Shown: in pieces, positions 45,419 to 57,235 of the stretch
How positions within the stretch are numbered: the first letter of the stretch is position 1
How the letters are laid out: the number at the start of each line of letters is the position of its first letter
Assembly (NCBI GenBank): GCA_001544655.2
Contig: FCOD02000005.1
Coordinates: forward strand, 124,001 to 188,000
Direction of reading: 5' to 3'
Length of the DNA stretch: 64,000 nt
DNA from: Caballeronia turbans
GTDB taxonomy: Bacteria; Pseudomonadota; Gammaproteobacteria; Burkholderiales; Burkholderiaceae
Notes under the pieces: generated by a model
Database searches by the model: none
Seen by the model: the letters and a program-made list of their open reading frames with translations, nothing else
What the model was told of the DNA's origin: nothing
Program-made: the position numbers and the translations under genes

Positions 45419-46372
45419 TTAGCGGCTGTGCTCGTGCGGCGGATGCGATTCGCCGGGAAGTGTCAGCGGACGGCTCCAGTAACCGGGCTGCGCATAGATT
45501 TCCTTAAGATAATCAATGAAATACCGCACGCGCGCCGGTACGTAGCGCTGTTGCGGATAGACCGCGAGGATGTCGTAGTCGGGCAGTTCGAATTCGTCGA
45601 GGACGGTTTCGAGTTCGCCCGACTCCAGTTGCCGCTGGATCTCCCAAGTCGAGCGCCAGCCGAGCCCCAGCCCTTCCGACGCCCAGCGGTGCAGCAACTC
45701 GCCGTCGTTGCAATCGAGGTTTCCGGTGACGCGAACCGTCACGACCTTGCCGCTACGCCGGAAATACCAGCCGCGGTTCTGTCCCCCCTGCAGATTGAAC
45801 GCAAGGCAATTGTGATTCGGCAGGTCTTCGAGCGCTTTCGGCCGGCCGTGCTTCCTGAAGTAGGCAGGCGTGCCGCACACGACGCGCCGGTTGCTTGCGA
45901 GCTTGACGGCGACGAAATTCGGGTCGACCGCCCCGCCGATGCGAATCGACAGGTCATAGCCCTCGCGCACCAGATCGACGACGCGGTCGGTCAGATTGAA
46001 CGACATCTGCAATTCGGGCTTGTCAGCGACGAACGCGGGCGCGTGCGGCGCGACGTGCATGCGCCCGAACGCCGCCGGCGCCGACACGATCAGATGTCCG
46101 CCCACCGCGCGCCGTCCCGCCGCGAGTTCGTTCTCTGCCTGATCCCATTCCGACAGCAGATTTTTGCAGCGGTCCAGAAACGCCGCGCCCTCTTCGCTCA
46201 CGACGAGCCGCCTCGTCGAGCGATACATCAGCTTCACGCCGAGGCGCTTTTCGAGCGCGTCGATGCGCCTTCCGAGAATCACCGGCGACACGCCCTCCTC
46301 CAGCGCCGCCGCGGCCAGGCTGCCGGCTTCGGCCACGCGCACAAAGGTTTCTATCTGCTTGAAGCGGTCCAT
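45419..46372 (-). CDS. LysR-family transcriptional regulator
   Basis: The 317-residue protein has an N-terminal winged helix-turn-helix (FVRVAEAGSLAAAALEEGVS, then LGRRIDALEKRLG) and a periplasmic-binding-protein-like effector domain. It is divergent from the gcl-hyi-glxR operon with a 171-bp gap, so it probably controls glyoxylate metabolism, perhaps in response to a pathway intermediate. Sequence resembles the DmlR/CrgA-like LysR branch. The effector cannot be read from sequence. A Pro/His-rich C-terminus follows. Confidence 0.9.
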   Translation of the reverse strand: MDRFKQIETFVRVAEAGSLAAAALEEGVSPVILGRRIDALEKRLGVKLMYRSTRRLVVSEEGAAFLDRCKNLLSEWDQAENELAAGRRAVGGHLIVSAPAAFGRMHVAPHAPAFVADKPELQMSFNLTDRVVDLVREGYDLSIRIGGAVDPNFVAVKLASNRRVVCGTPAYFRKHGRPKALEDLPNHNCLAFNLQGGQNRGWYFRRSGKVVTVRVTGNLDCNDGELLHRWASEGLGLGWRSTWEIQRQLESGELETVLDEFELPDYDILAVYPQQRYVPARVRYFIDYLKEIYAQPGYWSRPLTLPGESHPPHEHSR

Positions 46373-46416
46373 CTCTCGTCTCCAGCCGCCATATCGAGCG
46401 GAACGGACATTCGATA

Positions 46417-46435
46417 CTTTTTGTTTGGGAAAAAG
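46417..46435. promoter_or_regulatory. Candidate LysR operator in the gcl divergent region
   Basis: CTTTTT (46417-46422) and AAAAAG (46430-46435) form an inverted repeat around a 7-nt centre, containing the T-N11-A spacing typical of LysR-type sites. It lies 45 bp from the regulator start and 109 bp from gcl. Confidence 0.4.
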
Positions 46436-46543
46436 CGACTCCGGCTGATCTTATCAAACCTTTTTCACAGACTTAAAGTGCAACGGAACCCTGCTTGAAT
46501 GCAGACAGCCATTTCGGATAGAGACCCCAGGAAGGAGACAACC

Positions 46544-48319
<1,776 letters not shown>

Positions 48320-48390
48320 GTATCGCCGCCGCGTGTCGAACGACCGGACCGCGCGGCGCACATCCACTGACCGACCATCAGGACAAAATA

Positions 48391-49191
48391 ATGCCGAAAT
48401 TTGCTGCGAACCTGACCATGCTGTTCAACGAAGTCCCGTTCCTCGACCGCTTTGCCGCGGCGGCGAACGCGGGCTTCAAGGCGGTCGAGTTCCTGTTCCC
48501 TTACGCGTTCTCGATCAGCGACATCCAGAGGCGCCTGAAGGACAACGACCTGCAGATCGTGCTGCACAACCTGCCCGCGGGCAACTGGGAAGCGGGCGAG
48601 CGCGGTATCGCCTGCCTGCCGGATCGCGTCGCGGAGTTCCGCGAAGGCGTGCCGCGCGCGATCGAATATGCCAAGGCGCTGAACGTGCCGCAACTGAATT
48701 GCCTCGTCGGCATTCCGACGGCGGGCGTCTCGGCGGAACAGGCGCGCACGACGATCATCGAGAATCTGCGTTTTGCGGCAGACGCCCTGAAGAAGGAAGG
48801 CATCAGGCTGCTGGTCGAGCCGTGCAACGCGTACGACATTCCGGGCTTCGCGCTCAACCGTTCGAAAGAAGGACTGGATGTGATCCGCGCGGTCGGCTCG
48901 GACAATCTGTTCCTGCAGTACGACATCTATCACATGCAGCGCATGGAAGGCGAACTCGCGGCGACGATCACGAAGAACCTGCCGCAGATCGCGCATATCC
49001 AGCTCGCCGACAACCCCGGCCGCAACGAGCCGGGCACGGGCGAAATCAACTACGCGTATCTGTTCGGCCTGCTCGACGAGATTGGTTATCAAGGCTGGAT
49101 CGGCTGCGAGTACAAGCCGCTCAACGGCACCGAAGCGGGCCTCGGCTGGCTGCAAAGCATCGGCGGCGTGAAAGCCACCGCTGCCGCTTAA
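48391..49191 (+). CDS. hyi: Hydroxypyruvate isomerase
   Basis: The 266-residue TIM-barrel isomerase interconverts hydroxypyruvate and tartronate semialdehyde. NLTMLFNEVPFLDRF near the start, LLVEPCNAYDIPGFAL and QYDIYHMQRMEG are family segments containing metal-binding Glu and Asp/His. It sits between gcl and glxR, 71 bp after gcl and 27 bp before glxR, in one operon. Confidence 0.94.
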   Translation: MPKFAANLTMLFNEVPFLDRFAAAANAGFKAVEFLFPYAFSISDIQRRLKDNDLQIVLHNLPAGNWEAGERGIACLPDRVAEFREGVPRAIEYAKALNVPQLNCLVGIPTAGVSAEQARTTIIENLRFAADALKKEGIRLLVEPCNAYDIPGFALNRSKEGLDVIRAVGSDNLFLQYDIYHMQRMEGELAATITKNLPQIAHIQLADNPGRNEPGTGEINYAYLFGLLDEIGYQGWIGCEYKPLNGTEAGLGWLQSIGGVKATAAA

Positions 49192-49218
49192 ATCTGACAC
49201 ACAGGAGGAGCTGGAAGC

Positions 49219-50127
49219 ATGGCAACCATCGGTTTCATCGGTCTCGGCATCATGGGCGCGCACATGGCGCGCAATCTCATCAAGGGCGGTCACAAGCTCG
49301 TCGTGAACGGCAAGTATCCGGTGCCGGACGATATCCGCGCGCAGACGCAGGTCGTCGCGGATTCCACCGCGGTCGCGCAGGAAAGCGAGATCGTCATCAC
49401 GATGGTGCCCGACACGCCCGATGTCGCCAATGTGCTGTTCGCCGATGACGGCGTCGCGAAGGGTCTCACGAAGGGCAAGCTCGTGATCGACATGAGCTCG
49501 ATCGCCCCGCTCGACACGCAGGAGTTCGCGAAGAAGATCAACGCGCTCGGCTGCGACTATCTCGACGCGCCGGTGTCCGGCGGCGAAGTCGGCGCGCGTG
49601 AAGCGACGCTCACGATCATGGTCGGCGGTCCCGAGAAGTCGTTCGAGATCGCAAAGCCTTTGTTCGAACTGATGGGCAAGAACATCTCGCTCATCGGCGA
49701 CAACGGTGCGGGTCAGACGTGCAAGGTCGCGAACCAGATCATCGTCGCGCTGAACATCGAGGCGGTCGCGGAAGCGCTGCTGTTCGCCGCACGTTCGGGC
49801 GCCGATCCGGAGCGCGTGCGTAAAGCACTGATGGGCGGTTTCGCATCGTCGCGCATCCTCGAAGTGCATGGCGAGCGCATGACGAAACGCACGTTCAATC
49901 CGGGCTTTCGTATCGAGCTGCATCAAAAGGATTTGAACCTCGCGCTCGACGGCGCGCGCAAGATGGGCCTCGCCCTGCCCCACACGGCGAGCGCGCAGCA
50001 ATTGTTCAGCGTATGCGCCGCGAACGGCGGAAAGGCGTGGGATCACTCGGCGCTCGTGCGAGCACTCGAAATCATGTCGAACTTCCAGGTGGCCGAAGAG
50101 CCGCAGCAGGCCAAGGCTGCTGCGTGA
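49219..50127 (+). CDS. glxR: 2-Hydroxy-3-oxopropionate (tartronate semialdehyde) reductase
   Basis: The 302-residue beta-hydroxyacid dehydrogenase reduces tartronate semialdehyde to D-glycerate with NAD(P)H. IGFIGLGIMGAHMARNL is the cofactor loop, DAPVSGGEVGA the substrate loop, and the catalytic Lys lies in GAGQTCKVANQII. AGGAGGAG precedes the start. Last gene of the glyoxylate operon; glxR and garR paralogues cannot be told apart by sequence alone, but the operon favours glxR. Confidence 0.93.
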   Translation: MATIGFIGLGIMGAHMARNLIKGGHKLVVNGKYPVPDDIRAQTQVVADSTAVAQESEIVITMVPDTPDVANVLFADDGVAKGLTKGKLVIDMSSIAPLDTQEFAKKINALGCDYLDAPVSGGEVGAREATLTIMVGGPEKSFEIAKPLFELMGKNISLIGDNGAGQTCKVANQIIVALNIEAVAEALLFAARSGADPERVRKALMGGFASSRILEVHGERMTKRTFNPGFRIELHQKDLNLALDGARKMGLALPHTASAQQLFSVCAANGGKAWDHSALVRALEIMSNFQVAEEPQQAKAAA

Positions 50128-50430
50128 TTCGTATCGCCTGAACCGTGGGGCGTCCCGCGTATGGGCACGCGGGACAAATGTCGCTCTGGGCTGAGGGCGG
50201 CAAAGTGGGGTCCGAGAGCGGCACCCGGCGGTGCGCCGGGTAAGCCTTGGTCGGTCAGACGGTTTGTCGTCGGGTGTCCGCGTCGGATTGTTGCAGTCTG
50301 TGTCTTACTGCTGAAGCATGAGCGGTGTACAAATCCTTTTGTGAAAACTCAGAACTATCTGGTGGTCATCGCGACTAATCTGCCTAGACTTCGCGAGCCG
50401 TAACACCACTGTTAATCAAGGAGTTGAACA
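50128..50430. other. Intergenic region after glxR with a hairpin
   Basis: GTCCCGCGT (50152-50160) and ACGCGGGAC (50167-50175) form a perfect 9-bp hairpin, 24 bp after the glxR stop. It lacks a T run but probably marks the operon end. The remaining bases should carry the promoter of the BON/LysM gene; the region 50325-50365 is relatively AT-rich. No gene was recognised. Confidence 0.55.
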
Positions 50431-50925
50431 ATGGGAATCCTCAGCTTTATCAAGGAAGCAGGTGAGAAGCTCTTCGGCGCAGTCTCGTCGAAGGCTGAAG
50501 CGGCGCCGGCCGCGGCGCCTGTCGATGTCGCGGCGCTGAATCAGAAAGCGGGCGAAGCCATCGCGACGTACATCCGTTCGCAGGGTCTCAATGCGGACAA
50601 TCTGGATGTGAAGTATGACGGCGCGTCGCATACCGTGACCGTGTCGGGCCAGGCGCCGGATCAGGCGACGAAGGAAAAGATTCTCGTCGCGGCGGGCAAT
50701 GTGCAGCACGTCGACAAGGTCGATGACCAGTTGACCGTGCCCAGTAGCGAGCCCGAGTCGCAGTATTACACCGTCGTGTCGGGCGACAATCTTTGGAAGA
50801 TCGCCGAGAAATACTATGGCAACGGCTCGAAGAACGATGTGATCTTCGAAGCGAATAAGCCGATGTTGAAGAGTCCGGACAAGATTTATCCAGGGCAGGT
50901 GCTGCGTATTCCGGCGGCGAACTGA
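50431..50925 (+). CDS. BON and LysM domain protein, Kbp/YgaU-like
   Basis: The 164-residue protein has a short N-terminal helix (MGILSFIKEAGEKLFG), an Ala-rich linker, a BON domain (about residues 38-100) and a C-terminal LysM domain beginning YYTVVSGDNLWKIAEKYYG. E. coli Kbp (YgaU), with the same layout, is a potassium-binding cytoplasmic protein linked to osmotic stress. There is no signal peptide. AAGGAG precedes the start. A UUCG-loop terminator follows. Confidence 0.92.
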   Translation: MGILSFIKEAGEKLFGAVSSKAEAAPAAAPVDVAALNQKAGEAIATYIRSQGLNADNLDVKYDGASHTVTVSGQAPDQATKEKILVAAGNVQHVDKVDDQLTVPSSEPESQYYTVVSGDNLWKIAEKYYGNGSKNDVIFEANKPMLKSPDKIYPGQVLRIPAAN

Positions 50926-50948
50926 TTTTTCTTGGTTTCGACGATTCG

Positions 50949-50975
50949 AACGCGGACTTCGGTTCGCGTTTTTTT
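50949..50975 (+). terminator. Intrinsic terminator after the BON/LysM gene
   Basis: AACGCGGAC (50949-50957) pairs with GTTCGCGTT (50962-50970, with one G-U pair) and closes a C-TTCG-G tetraloop. Seven T follow from 50969. It lies 23 bp after the stop codon. Confidence 0.85.
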
Positions 50976-51004
50976 GTCTTGCAATCAATCAAACAAACTA
51001 AAAA

Positions 51005-51997
51005 CTAGTAAGCATCGAAAACGCGCTGCAGGTCTCCGACCCCCGAAGCCAGAGCAAGCATCAACAACACCCGCGCCTTATAGGCATTAAGCGTCCCCGC
51101 ACTGACGCTCCCGAGCGCGTCATCATTCGCGGCGCCGTTGCGCATCACATGCCCCGACCCCACGCGCGACGCGCGCACCACCGCGACGCCCTGCCTTACC
51201 GCATCGGCGAGCGCCTGCGTGAGCGTCGCATGCATCGAGCCGTTGCCCGTGCCCGCGACGACGATCCCGCGCACACCCGCCGCCACGAGGGCATCGACCA
51301 TCACGCGCGATGCATCCGCGTAACTCGCGACGATCTCGACCATCGGCCATTCATCGGTCACGGAAAACTCGCTGGCAGCGGTATGCGGCCGCACGACCGT
51401 ACGCTGAAACTCGACGCGCCCGTCCTGCACGAAGCCGAGCACGCCGGTCTCGGGCGAACGGAACGCATCGACCGCGTAGGTGCTCGTCTTGGTGACATCG
51501 CGTGCGCAGTGGATCTGATTATTGAATGCGACGAGCACGCCCTTGCCCGCCGCGTCCTTCGAGGCCGCGACCGTCACCGCGTTCAGCAGATTGAGCGGGC
51601 CATCGGCGGACAGCGCGGTCGATGGACGCATCGCCGCCGTCAGCACGACAGGCTTCGCGTGCTTCACGGTGAGATGCAGCAGATACGCGGTTTCTTCGAG
51701 CGTATCGGTGCCATGCGTGACGACGACGCCATCGATATCGTCCTGCGCGAGCAGTTCATTGACGCGCGAGGCGAGCGCGGTCCACAGCGCAACGCTCATG
51801 TCCTTGCTGTCGATGCTCGCGATCTGCTCGGCGTGAATGCGCGCGACTGTACCTAGCGCGGGCACGGCATCGAGCAATTTGTCGACGCCGACGACGCCCG
51901 CCTTGTAGCCCGCCGTCTTCGATGCATCACCGGCGGACCCGGCGATGGTGCCGCCCGTTGCCAGCACGGCGATGCGAGGGAGAGAGGAAGTATTCAT
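51005..51997 (-). CDS. Asparaginase
   Basis: The 330-residue amidohydrolase splits asparagine to aspartate and ammonia. The two threonine motifs are LATGGTIAGS near residue 14 and VVTHGTDTLEETAY near residue 95. There is no clear signal peptide, so a cytoplasmic location is likely although the sequence resembles the type II group. It begins 31 bp after the cysB stop on the same strand and may be co-transcribed with it, an association with no obvious metabolic reason. Confidence 0.92.
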   Translation of the reverse strand: MNTSSLPRIAVLATGGTIAGSAGDASKTAGYKAGVVGVDKLLDAVPALGTVARIHAEQIASIDSKDMSVALWTALASRVNELLAQDDIDGVVVTHGTDTLEETAYLLHLTVKHAKPVVLTAAMRPSTALSADGPLNLLNAVTVAASKDAAGKGVLVAFNNQIHCARDVTKTSTYAVDAFRSPETGVLGFVQDGRVEFQRTVVRPHTAASEFSVTDEWPMVEIVASYADASRVMVDALVAAGVRGIVVAGTGNGSMHATLTQALADAVRQGVAVVRASRVGSGHVMRNGAANDDALGSVSAGTLNAYKARVLLMLALASGVGDLQRVFDAY

Positions 51998-52028
51998 GCC
52001 GGCGATTGTAAATCAGCCGGCATGTGAA

Positions 52029-52955
52029 TCACGCCGTTTCGCGAAGCTGGGCCGCGATCTGCGCTTCTTCGAGTTGCGGCGCGAACATCTCGATCAATCG
52101 ATACGCGTACGCCCGCAGGAACGCGCCCTTTCTCAGCCCGACGCGCGTCGTGCTGGCCTCGAAAAGATGCTGCGTGTCGAGCGCGACGAGCTCGGTGTCC
52201 CGCTTCGCGTCGTAGGCCATCGCCGCGACAATGCCGATGCCCATGCCCAGCTCGACATACGTCTTGATGACGTCGGCATCGATCGCGGTCAGCACGATAT
52301 CGGGAATCGCGCCCGCGCTCGCGAACGCCTGATCGACGTGCGAGCGGCCGGTGAAGTCCTGGTCGTAGGTGACGATCGGATATTCGGCGATCTGCTCGAG
52401 CGTGATGTTCTCGCGGCCGACGAGCGGATGATCCTTCGGCACGACGACCGTGTGATGCCACGAATAGCACGGAAACGTGACGATGTCCGGGTAACGGTCG
52501 AGCGCTTCGGTCGAGATGCCGATATCCGCCTCGCCATTGATGATCATCTGCGCGATCTGCTGCGGGCTGCCCTGGCGCAGCGCGAGATGCACCTTGGGGA
52601 ACACTTCCGTGAACTGGCGGATGACCTTCGGCAGCGCGTAACGCGCCTGCGTGTGGGTCGTCGCGACGACCAGGTGGCCGTTGTCCTGATCCGCGAACTG
52701 GCGCGCGACGCGCCGCAGGTTCTCGGCGTCGAGCAGCATGCGCTCGATCAGCTGATGCACCTCCTTGCCCGGCTCGGTGAGTCCCGTGAGACGTTTGCCG
52801 CGTCGAATGAAGATATCGACGCCGAGCTCGTCCTCGAGATCCTTGATCTGTTTCGACACGCCGGATTGCGACGTGTAGAGCACGTTGGCGACCTCCGTCA
52901 GATTCATGTTCTGACGCACGGCCTCGCGCACGAAGCGCAGTTGCTGAAAATTCAT
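52029..52955 (-). CDS. cysB: CysB-type LysR regulator of sulfur assimilation
   Basis: The 308-residue LysR protein starts MNFQQLRFVREAVRQNMNLT with the helix-turn-helix reading VLYTSQSGVSKQIKDLE. TTHTQARYALPKVI and LRQGSPQQIAQMI are hallmarks of the CysB group, which senses N-acetylserine and activates sulfate uptake genes. It is encoded 34 bp after cysA in the same run, so regulator and target are linked. Cys rather than the related Cbl/SsuR role is favoured by this position. Confidence 0.92.
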   Translation of the reverse strand: MNFQQLRFVREAVRQNMNLTEVANVLYTSQSGVSKQIKDLEDELGVDIFIRRGKRLTGLTEPGKEVHQLIERMLLDAENLRRVARQFADQDNGHLVVATTHTQARYALPKVIRQFTEVFPKVHLALRQGSPQQIAQMIINGEADIGISTEALDRYPDIVTFPCYSWHHTVVVPKDHPLVGRENITLEQIAEYPIVTYDQDFTGRSHVDQAFASAGAIPDIVLTAIDADVIKTYVELGMGIGIVAAMAYDAKRDTELVALDTQHLFEASTTRVGLRKGAFLRAYAYRLIEMFAPQLEEAQIAAQLRETA

Positions 52956-52989
52956 GTGAACCTCTCCGCGATCCTTTTATGTCGTTATG

Positions 52990-54060
52990 TCATTGCGCCG
53001 GCGATGGCGCCGGAAAGACCCGCAGCGCGCGTGGCACGGCCGTCACGCCATCGCCGATATCGAGCTTGAGCGCGCGCCATGCCTCCCGATCCAGCTCCGC
53101 CTCGATCACGCTGCCCGCGCTGCCTTCGAGCTCGACGCGCACCGAGCCGCCCAGCGTCACGACGCGCCGCACGCCGACCACGATGCCATCGCGATGCGCG
53201 CCGTCGGCGGGATACAGTGCGAGATCATGCGGGCGCACATACGCAAGCGCCCGGCCGCTGAAATGCGCCTGTGTGGCGATCGGGCTCGCGGCGCCATCGG
53301 CGACGAAGCCGTTCGCATCGACATTGCCCTGCAGCCGGTTCGCCGCGCCGAGAAACTCGTACACGAACGACGTCTGCGGATGATCGTACACGTCCTGCGG
53401 GCTACCTACCTGCTCCACCCGCCCATGATTCATCACGACGATGCGGTCCGCCACTTCGAGCGCCTCTTCCTGGTCATGCGTGACGAAGAGTGTCGAGATA
53501 TGCAGATCGTCGTGCAGGCGGCGCAACCAGCTGCGCAGTTCCTTGCGCACTTTCGCGTCGAGCGCGCCGAACGGCTCGTCGAGCAGGAGCACTTTCGGCT
53601 CGACGGCGAGCGCGCGTGCGAGCGCGATGCGCTGCCGCTGTCCGCCCGACAGCTCGGAGGGAAAACGTTCGGCGAGCCAGTCGAGCTGCACGAGCTTCAG
53701 CAGTTCATGCACTTTCTCGCGGATCGCGGCTTCGCTCGGACGCTCGCGGCGCGGCTTCACACGCAGGCCGAACGCGACGTTCTCGAACACCGTCATGTGC
53801 CTGAAGAGCGCGTAATGCTGGAACACGAAGCCGACTTGCCGCTCGCGCGCGCCGACTGCCGCGACGTCCTCTCCATGCAGCACGACTTGTCCCGCATCGG
53901 CGAATTCGAGGCCTGCGATGACCCGCAGCAGCGTGGTCTTGCCGCAGCCGGAAGGCCCGAGCAGCGCGACCAGTTCGCCTGCCGGAAAATCCAGCGTGAC
54001 GTTGTCGAGCGCGGTGAAATCGCCGAAGCGTTTTTGCAGATTGCGAACGATGATGCTCAT
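52990..54060 (-). CDS. cysA: Sulfate/thiosulfate ABC transporter ATPase CysA
   Basis: The 356-residue ATPase drives sulfate import. Walker A is [13 protein letters not shown], the signature [13 protein letters not shown], Walker [13 protein letters not shown], and the H-loop VTHDQEEA; the C-terminal TOBE-like region is present. The N-terminus [15 protein letters not shown] is typical. It follows cysW by 16 bp. Confidence 0.95.
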   Translation of the reverse strand: MSIIVRNLQKRFGDFTALDNVTLDFPAGELVALLGPSGCGKTTLLRVIAGLEFADAGQVVLHGEDVAAVGARERQVGFVFQHYALFRHMTVFENVAFGLRVKPRRERPSEAAIREKVHELLKLVQLDWLAERFPSELSGGQRQRIALARALAVEPKVLLLDEPFGALDAKVRKELRSWLRRLHDDLHISTLFVTHDQEEALEVADRIVVMNHGRVEQVGSPQDVYDHPQTSFVYEFLGAANRLQGNVDANGFVADGAASPIATQAHFSGRALAYVRPHDLALYPADGAHRDGIVVGVRRVVTLGGSVRVELEGSAGSVIEAELDREAWRALKLDIGDGVTAVPRALRVFPAPSPAQ

Positions 54061-54076
54061 GATGTTGTCGGCCTCT

Positions 54077-54985
54077 TCAATGCTGGGCGGGTTTCCGGGC
54101 TTCGCTGACGGCTTGCGACATGCGCCGCTCCGCCAGGAGCTTGAGCGCGAGCGTGACGAGCGCGAGCAGCGCGAGCAGCGACGCCACCGCGAACGCGGCC
54201 GAGAAGTTGTATTCGTTATAGAGAATTTCGACGTGCAGCGGCATCGTGTCGGTCTGGCCGCGGATGTGGCCCGACACGACCGATACCGCGCCGAACTCGC
54301 CCATCGCGCGGGCGTTGCAGAGGATCACGCCGTAGAGCAGGCCCCACTTCACGTTGGGCAGCGTCACGCGCCTGAAGATCTGCCAGCCCGATGCACCGAG
54401 CACGTGCGCCGCTTCCTCTTCGTCGTTGCCCTGCGCCTGCATCAGCGGAATCAGCTCGCGGGCGACGAACGGGAACGTCACGAAGATGGTCGCGAGCACG
54501 ATGCCCGGCACCGCGAAGATGATCTGCACGTCATGCGCGGCGAGCCACGGGCCGAACCAGCCCTGCGCGCCGAAGATCAGTACGTAAATGAGACCCGAGA
54601 TCACCGGCGAGACCGAGAACGGCAAATCGATGAGCGTGGTCAAGAGCGCCTTGCCGCGGAAGTCGAACTTCGCGATCGCCCACGACGCCGCCAGTCCGAA
54701 CACGACATTCAGCGGCACGGCGATCGCCGCGGTGACCAGCGTGAGCTTGATCGCGGACCACGCATCGGGATCCTTCAGCGACTCGAAGTAATAGTCGATG
54801 CCTTTCGCGAATGCCTGCACGAACACCGCGACGAGCGGGACGACGAGAAAGAGCGCAAGAAACACGAGCGCGATGCCCGTGAGCAGCCAGCGCACGGCAC
54901 GCGGCTCGGTGACGGGGTTGAGGCTGTGCTTGCGCACGCGCACGGGTGCGTGCACCGGAAGCGCCTTGCTATCGGGCGTGCTCAT
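54077..54985 (-). CDS. cysW: Sulfate ABC transporter permease CysW
   Basis: The 302-residue inner-membrane permease has six predicted helices and the coupling loop [33 protein letters not shown] is characteristic of CysW. The ATG at 54985 ([10 protein letters not shown]) overlaps the cysT stop as ATGA. It pairs with CysT to form the sulfate channel. Confidence 0.95.
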   Translation of the reverse strand: MSTPDSKALPVHAPVRVRKHSLNPVTEPRAVRWLLTGIALVFLALFLVVPLVAVFVQAFAKGIDYYFESLKDPDAWSAIKLTLVTAAIAVPLNVVFGLAASWAIAKFDFRGKALLTTLIDLPFSVSPVISGLIYVLIFGAQGWFGPWLAAHDVQIIFAVPGIVLATIFVTFPFVARELIPLMQAQGNDEEEAAHVLGASGWQIFRRVTLPNVKWGLLYGVILCNARAMGEFGAVSVVSGHIRGQTDTMPLHVEILYNEYNFSAAFAVASLLALLALVTLALKLLAERRMSQAVSEARKPAQH

Positions 54986-55887
54986 GCGTGACCTCCGCCC
55001 GGATGTCCGACGTGCAGCGAAGGGCCGGCCGCGACGGCAGGCGCCGCGCCCGTCCTGCTCGTGCGCCGCTGCAGGAACCACTGCAGCGTATTGATGAAGA
55101 GCAGCATCAGGAACGACACGCACAGCATCACGACGGCGAGCGCGGTCGCGCCGGCATAGTCGTACTGTTCGAGCTTCGTGATGATGAGCAGCGACGTGAT
55201 CTCGGATTTCATCGGCACATTGCCCGCGATGAAGATCACCGAGCCGTACTCGCCGAGTGCGCGCGCGAACGCGAGCGCGAAACCCGTCAGTAGCGCGGGA
55301 AAGACCGAAGGCAGCACGACGCGGCGAAACGTCAGCCAGCGCGTTGCGCCAAGGCACGCGGCGGCCTCTTCCTGCTCCCGTTCGAATTCTTCCAGCACGG
55401 GCTGAACCGTGCGCACGACGAAAGGCAAGCCGATGAACGTCAGCGCGACGAGCACGCCCAGCGGCGTGAAGGCGACCTTGATGCCGAGCGGCGCGAGATA
55501 TTGCCCGATCCAGCCGTTGCCCGCATAGACCGCGGCAAGCGAGATGCCCGCGACGGAAGTCGGCAGCGCAAACGGCAGATCGACGATCGCATCGACGATG
55601 CGCTTGAACGGAAACGTGTAGCGCACAAGCACCCACGCGACGAGAAAGCCGAACACCGCGTTGATGAGTGCGCCGCCGAGCGCCGCGCTGAACGTGAGCC
55701 GATACGACGCGAGCACGCGCGGCGAGGTCACCGCGCGTACAAACTGCGCCCAGTCGAGCGTCGCCGTCTTCGCGAAGGTGGCGGCGAGCGGAATCAGCAC
55801 CACGAGGCTCAAGTACGCCACCGTGATGCCGAGCGTCAGGCCGAACCCGGGAAGCGCGCTCGGCTTCTTGAATGTGAGGGTCGTCAT
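54982..55887 (-). CDS. cysT: Sulfate ABC transporter permease CysT (CysU)
   Basis: The 301-residue inner-membrane permease carries [19 protein letters not shown] at the start, [15 protein letters not shown] in the middle, and the coupling loop [18 protein letters not shown]. The ATG at 55887 (MTTLTFKKP) matches the usual CysT start. The gene begins 91 bp after sbp and overlaps cysW. Confidence 0.95.
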   Translation of the reverse strand: MTTLTFKKPSALPGFGLTLGITVAYLSLVVLIPLAATFAKTATLDWAQFVRAVTSPRVLASYRLTFSAALGGALINAVFGFLVAWVLVRYTFPFKRIVDAIVDLPFALPTSVAGISLAAVYAGNGWIGQYLAPLGIKVAFTPLGVLVALTFIGLPFVVRTVQPVLEEFEREQEEAAACLGATRWLTFRRVVLPSVFPALLTGFALAFARALGEYGSVIFIAGNVPMKSEITSLLIITKLEQYDYAGATALAVVMLCVSFLMLLFINTLQWFLQRRTSRTGAAPAVAAGPSLHVGHPGGGHA

Positions 55888-55978
55888 CCTTGATTGATCC
55901 TTTTTTGCGCCGGGGTGAGGCGCGTTGCTGCTTCGGGCGCGCGGCGTCATGGATGCGCCGCGTCGCCCGCTTCTTCTG

Positions 55979-57013
55979 TTACTGCGGTTGATAGATCGAA
56001 TCGAACACGCCGCCGTCCGCGAAATGCGTCTTCTGCGCCTTGGTCCAGCCGCCGAACGTGTCGTCGATGGTGTAGAGCTTCAGCTTCGGAAACTGCTTGG
56101 TGAGTTCGGCGGGCACCTTGTCCGAGCGCGGCCGATAAAAGTTGCGTGCGGCGATCTGCTGTCCTTCGTCGCTATACAGGTACTTGAGATAGGCATCGGC
56201 GAGCTTGCGCGTGCCGTGCTTGTCGACGACCTTGTCGACCACCGCGACCGGCGGTTCCGCGAGGATGCTCACCGTCGGCACGACGATCTCGAACTTGTCG
56301 GTGCCGAACTCTTTCACCGAAAGGAACGCTTCGTTTTCCCACGCGATCAGCACGTCGCCCTGGCCGCGCTGCACGAAGCTCGTCGTGGCGCCGCGCGCGC
56401 CGGAATCGAGCACGCCGGCATTCTTATAGAGCTTCGTCACGAAATCTTTCGCGGTCTGCTCGTTGCCGCCCGGCTTGTGCTGCGCATACGCCCACGCCGC
56501 GAGGTAATTCCAGCGCGCGCCGCCCGAGGTCTTGGGGTTCGGCGTGACGATCGACACGCCGGGCTTCGTCAGATCGTCCCAGTCCTTGATGTGCTTCGGA
56601 TTGCCTTTGCGCACGAGGAACACGATCGTCGACGTGTACGGCGACGCGTTGTCCGGCAGGCGCTTTTGCCAATCCGCGCCGACGAGTCCCTTGGAGGCGA
56701 GCGCATCGATGTCGTAAGCGAGCGCGAGCGTGACGACGTCGGCCTGCAGACCGTCGAGCACCGCGCGAGCCTGTCCGCCCGAGCCGCCGTGCGATTGCTT
56801 GAAGGTCACCGTCTCGCCGGTATCGGCCTTCCACTTTTTCGCGAACGCCTGATTGAAGTCCTGATACAGCTCGCGGGTCGGGTCGTATGAGACGTTCAGA
56901 AACGACGTCTGCGCGAAGGCCGACGCGGCCATCCCAACGCCCGCCGCCGTCAGCGCCGCCGCCGCGAGCAGGCGCCGCGCGCCTTTGCCCAATCCCAGTC
57001 TGATGCTTTGCAT
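55979..57013 (-). CDS. sbp: Periplasmic sulfate-binding protein
   Basis: The 344-residue protein has a Sec signal peptide ([20 protein letters not shown], cleaved before QTSF). The mature segment [20 protein letters not shown] and [14 protein letters not shown] line the sulfate pocket; [10 protein letters not shown] is also typical. It is first of the sbp-cysT-cysW-cysA-cysB run. A palindrome in its promoter region fits CysB control. Confidence 0.95.
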   Translation of the reverse strand: MQSIRLGLGKGARRLLAAAALTAAGVGMAASAFAQTSFLNVSYDPTRELYQDFNQAFAKKWKADTGETVTFKQSHGGSGGQARAVLDGLQADVVTLALAYDIDALASKGLVGADWQKRLPDNASPYTSTIVFLVRKGNPKHIKDWDDLTKPGVSIVTPNPKTSGGARWNYLAAWAYAQHKPGGNEQTAKDFVTKLYKNAGVLDSGARGATTSFVQRGQGDVLIAWENEAFLSVKEFGTDKFEIVVPTVSILAEPPVAVVDKVVDKHGTRKLADAYLKYLYSDEGQQIAARNFYRPRSDKVPAELTKQFPKLKLYTIDDTFGGWTKAQKTHFADGGVFDSIYQPQ

Positions 57014-57061
57014 TCCCCGTTCTCCGTCTTATCGAATTGACGGAATCAGTCTATCGAGGCG

Positions 57062-57088
57062 TCTATATGATTAGAAATAATCGTTATT
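57062..57088 (-). promoter_or_regulatory. Candidate CysB-dependent promoter of sbp
   Basis: AATAATCGTTATT (57076-57088) is a perfect palindrome with a TCG centre in an AT-rich stretch. On the minus strand TATAGA (57067-57062) could be the -10; the palindrome then covers the -35 position, where only a weak TGAATA is present. That layout suits an activator-dependent promoter. Confidence 0.45.
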
Positions 57089-57215
57089 CACTTTTTTATA
57101 CGTAAAACTGCTAAGAACGATATTCCTGGATGGAAAAAGCGATCGCGGCCGCGAAGCGTGCGCGCGGCAGCCGCAGACGGGCGAACTTAAAGTAAAGCTT
57201 GAAAAGCGCGAAATA

Positions 57216-57231
57216 CTGTATAAAAATACAG
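57216..57231 (+). promoter_or_regulatory. SOS box 1 of lexA
   Basis: The sequence CTGTATAAAAATACAG is a perfect CTGT-N8-ACAG LexA operator and overlaps the AT-rich promoter core. A TTGAAA element at 57199-57204 may be the -35. Confidence 0.9.
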
Positions 57232-57235
57232 TCAC

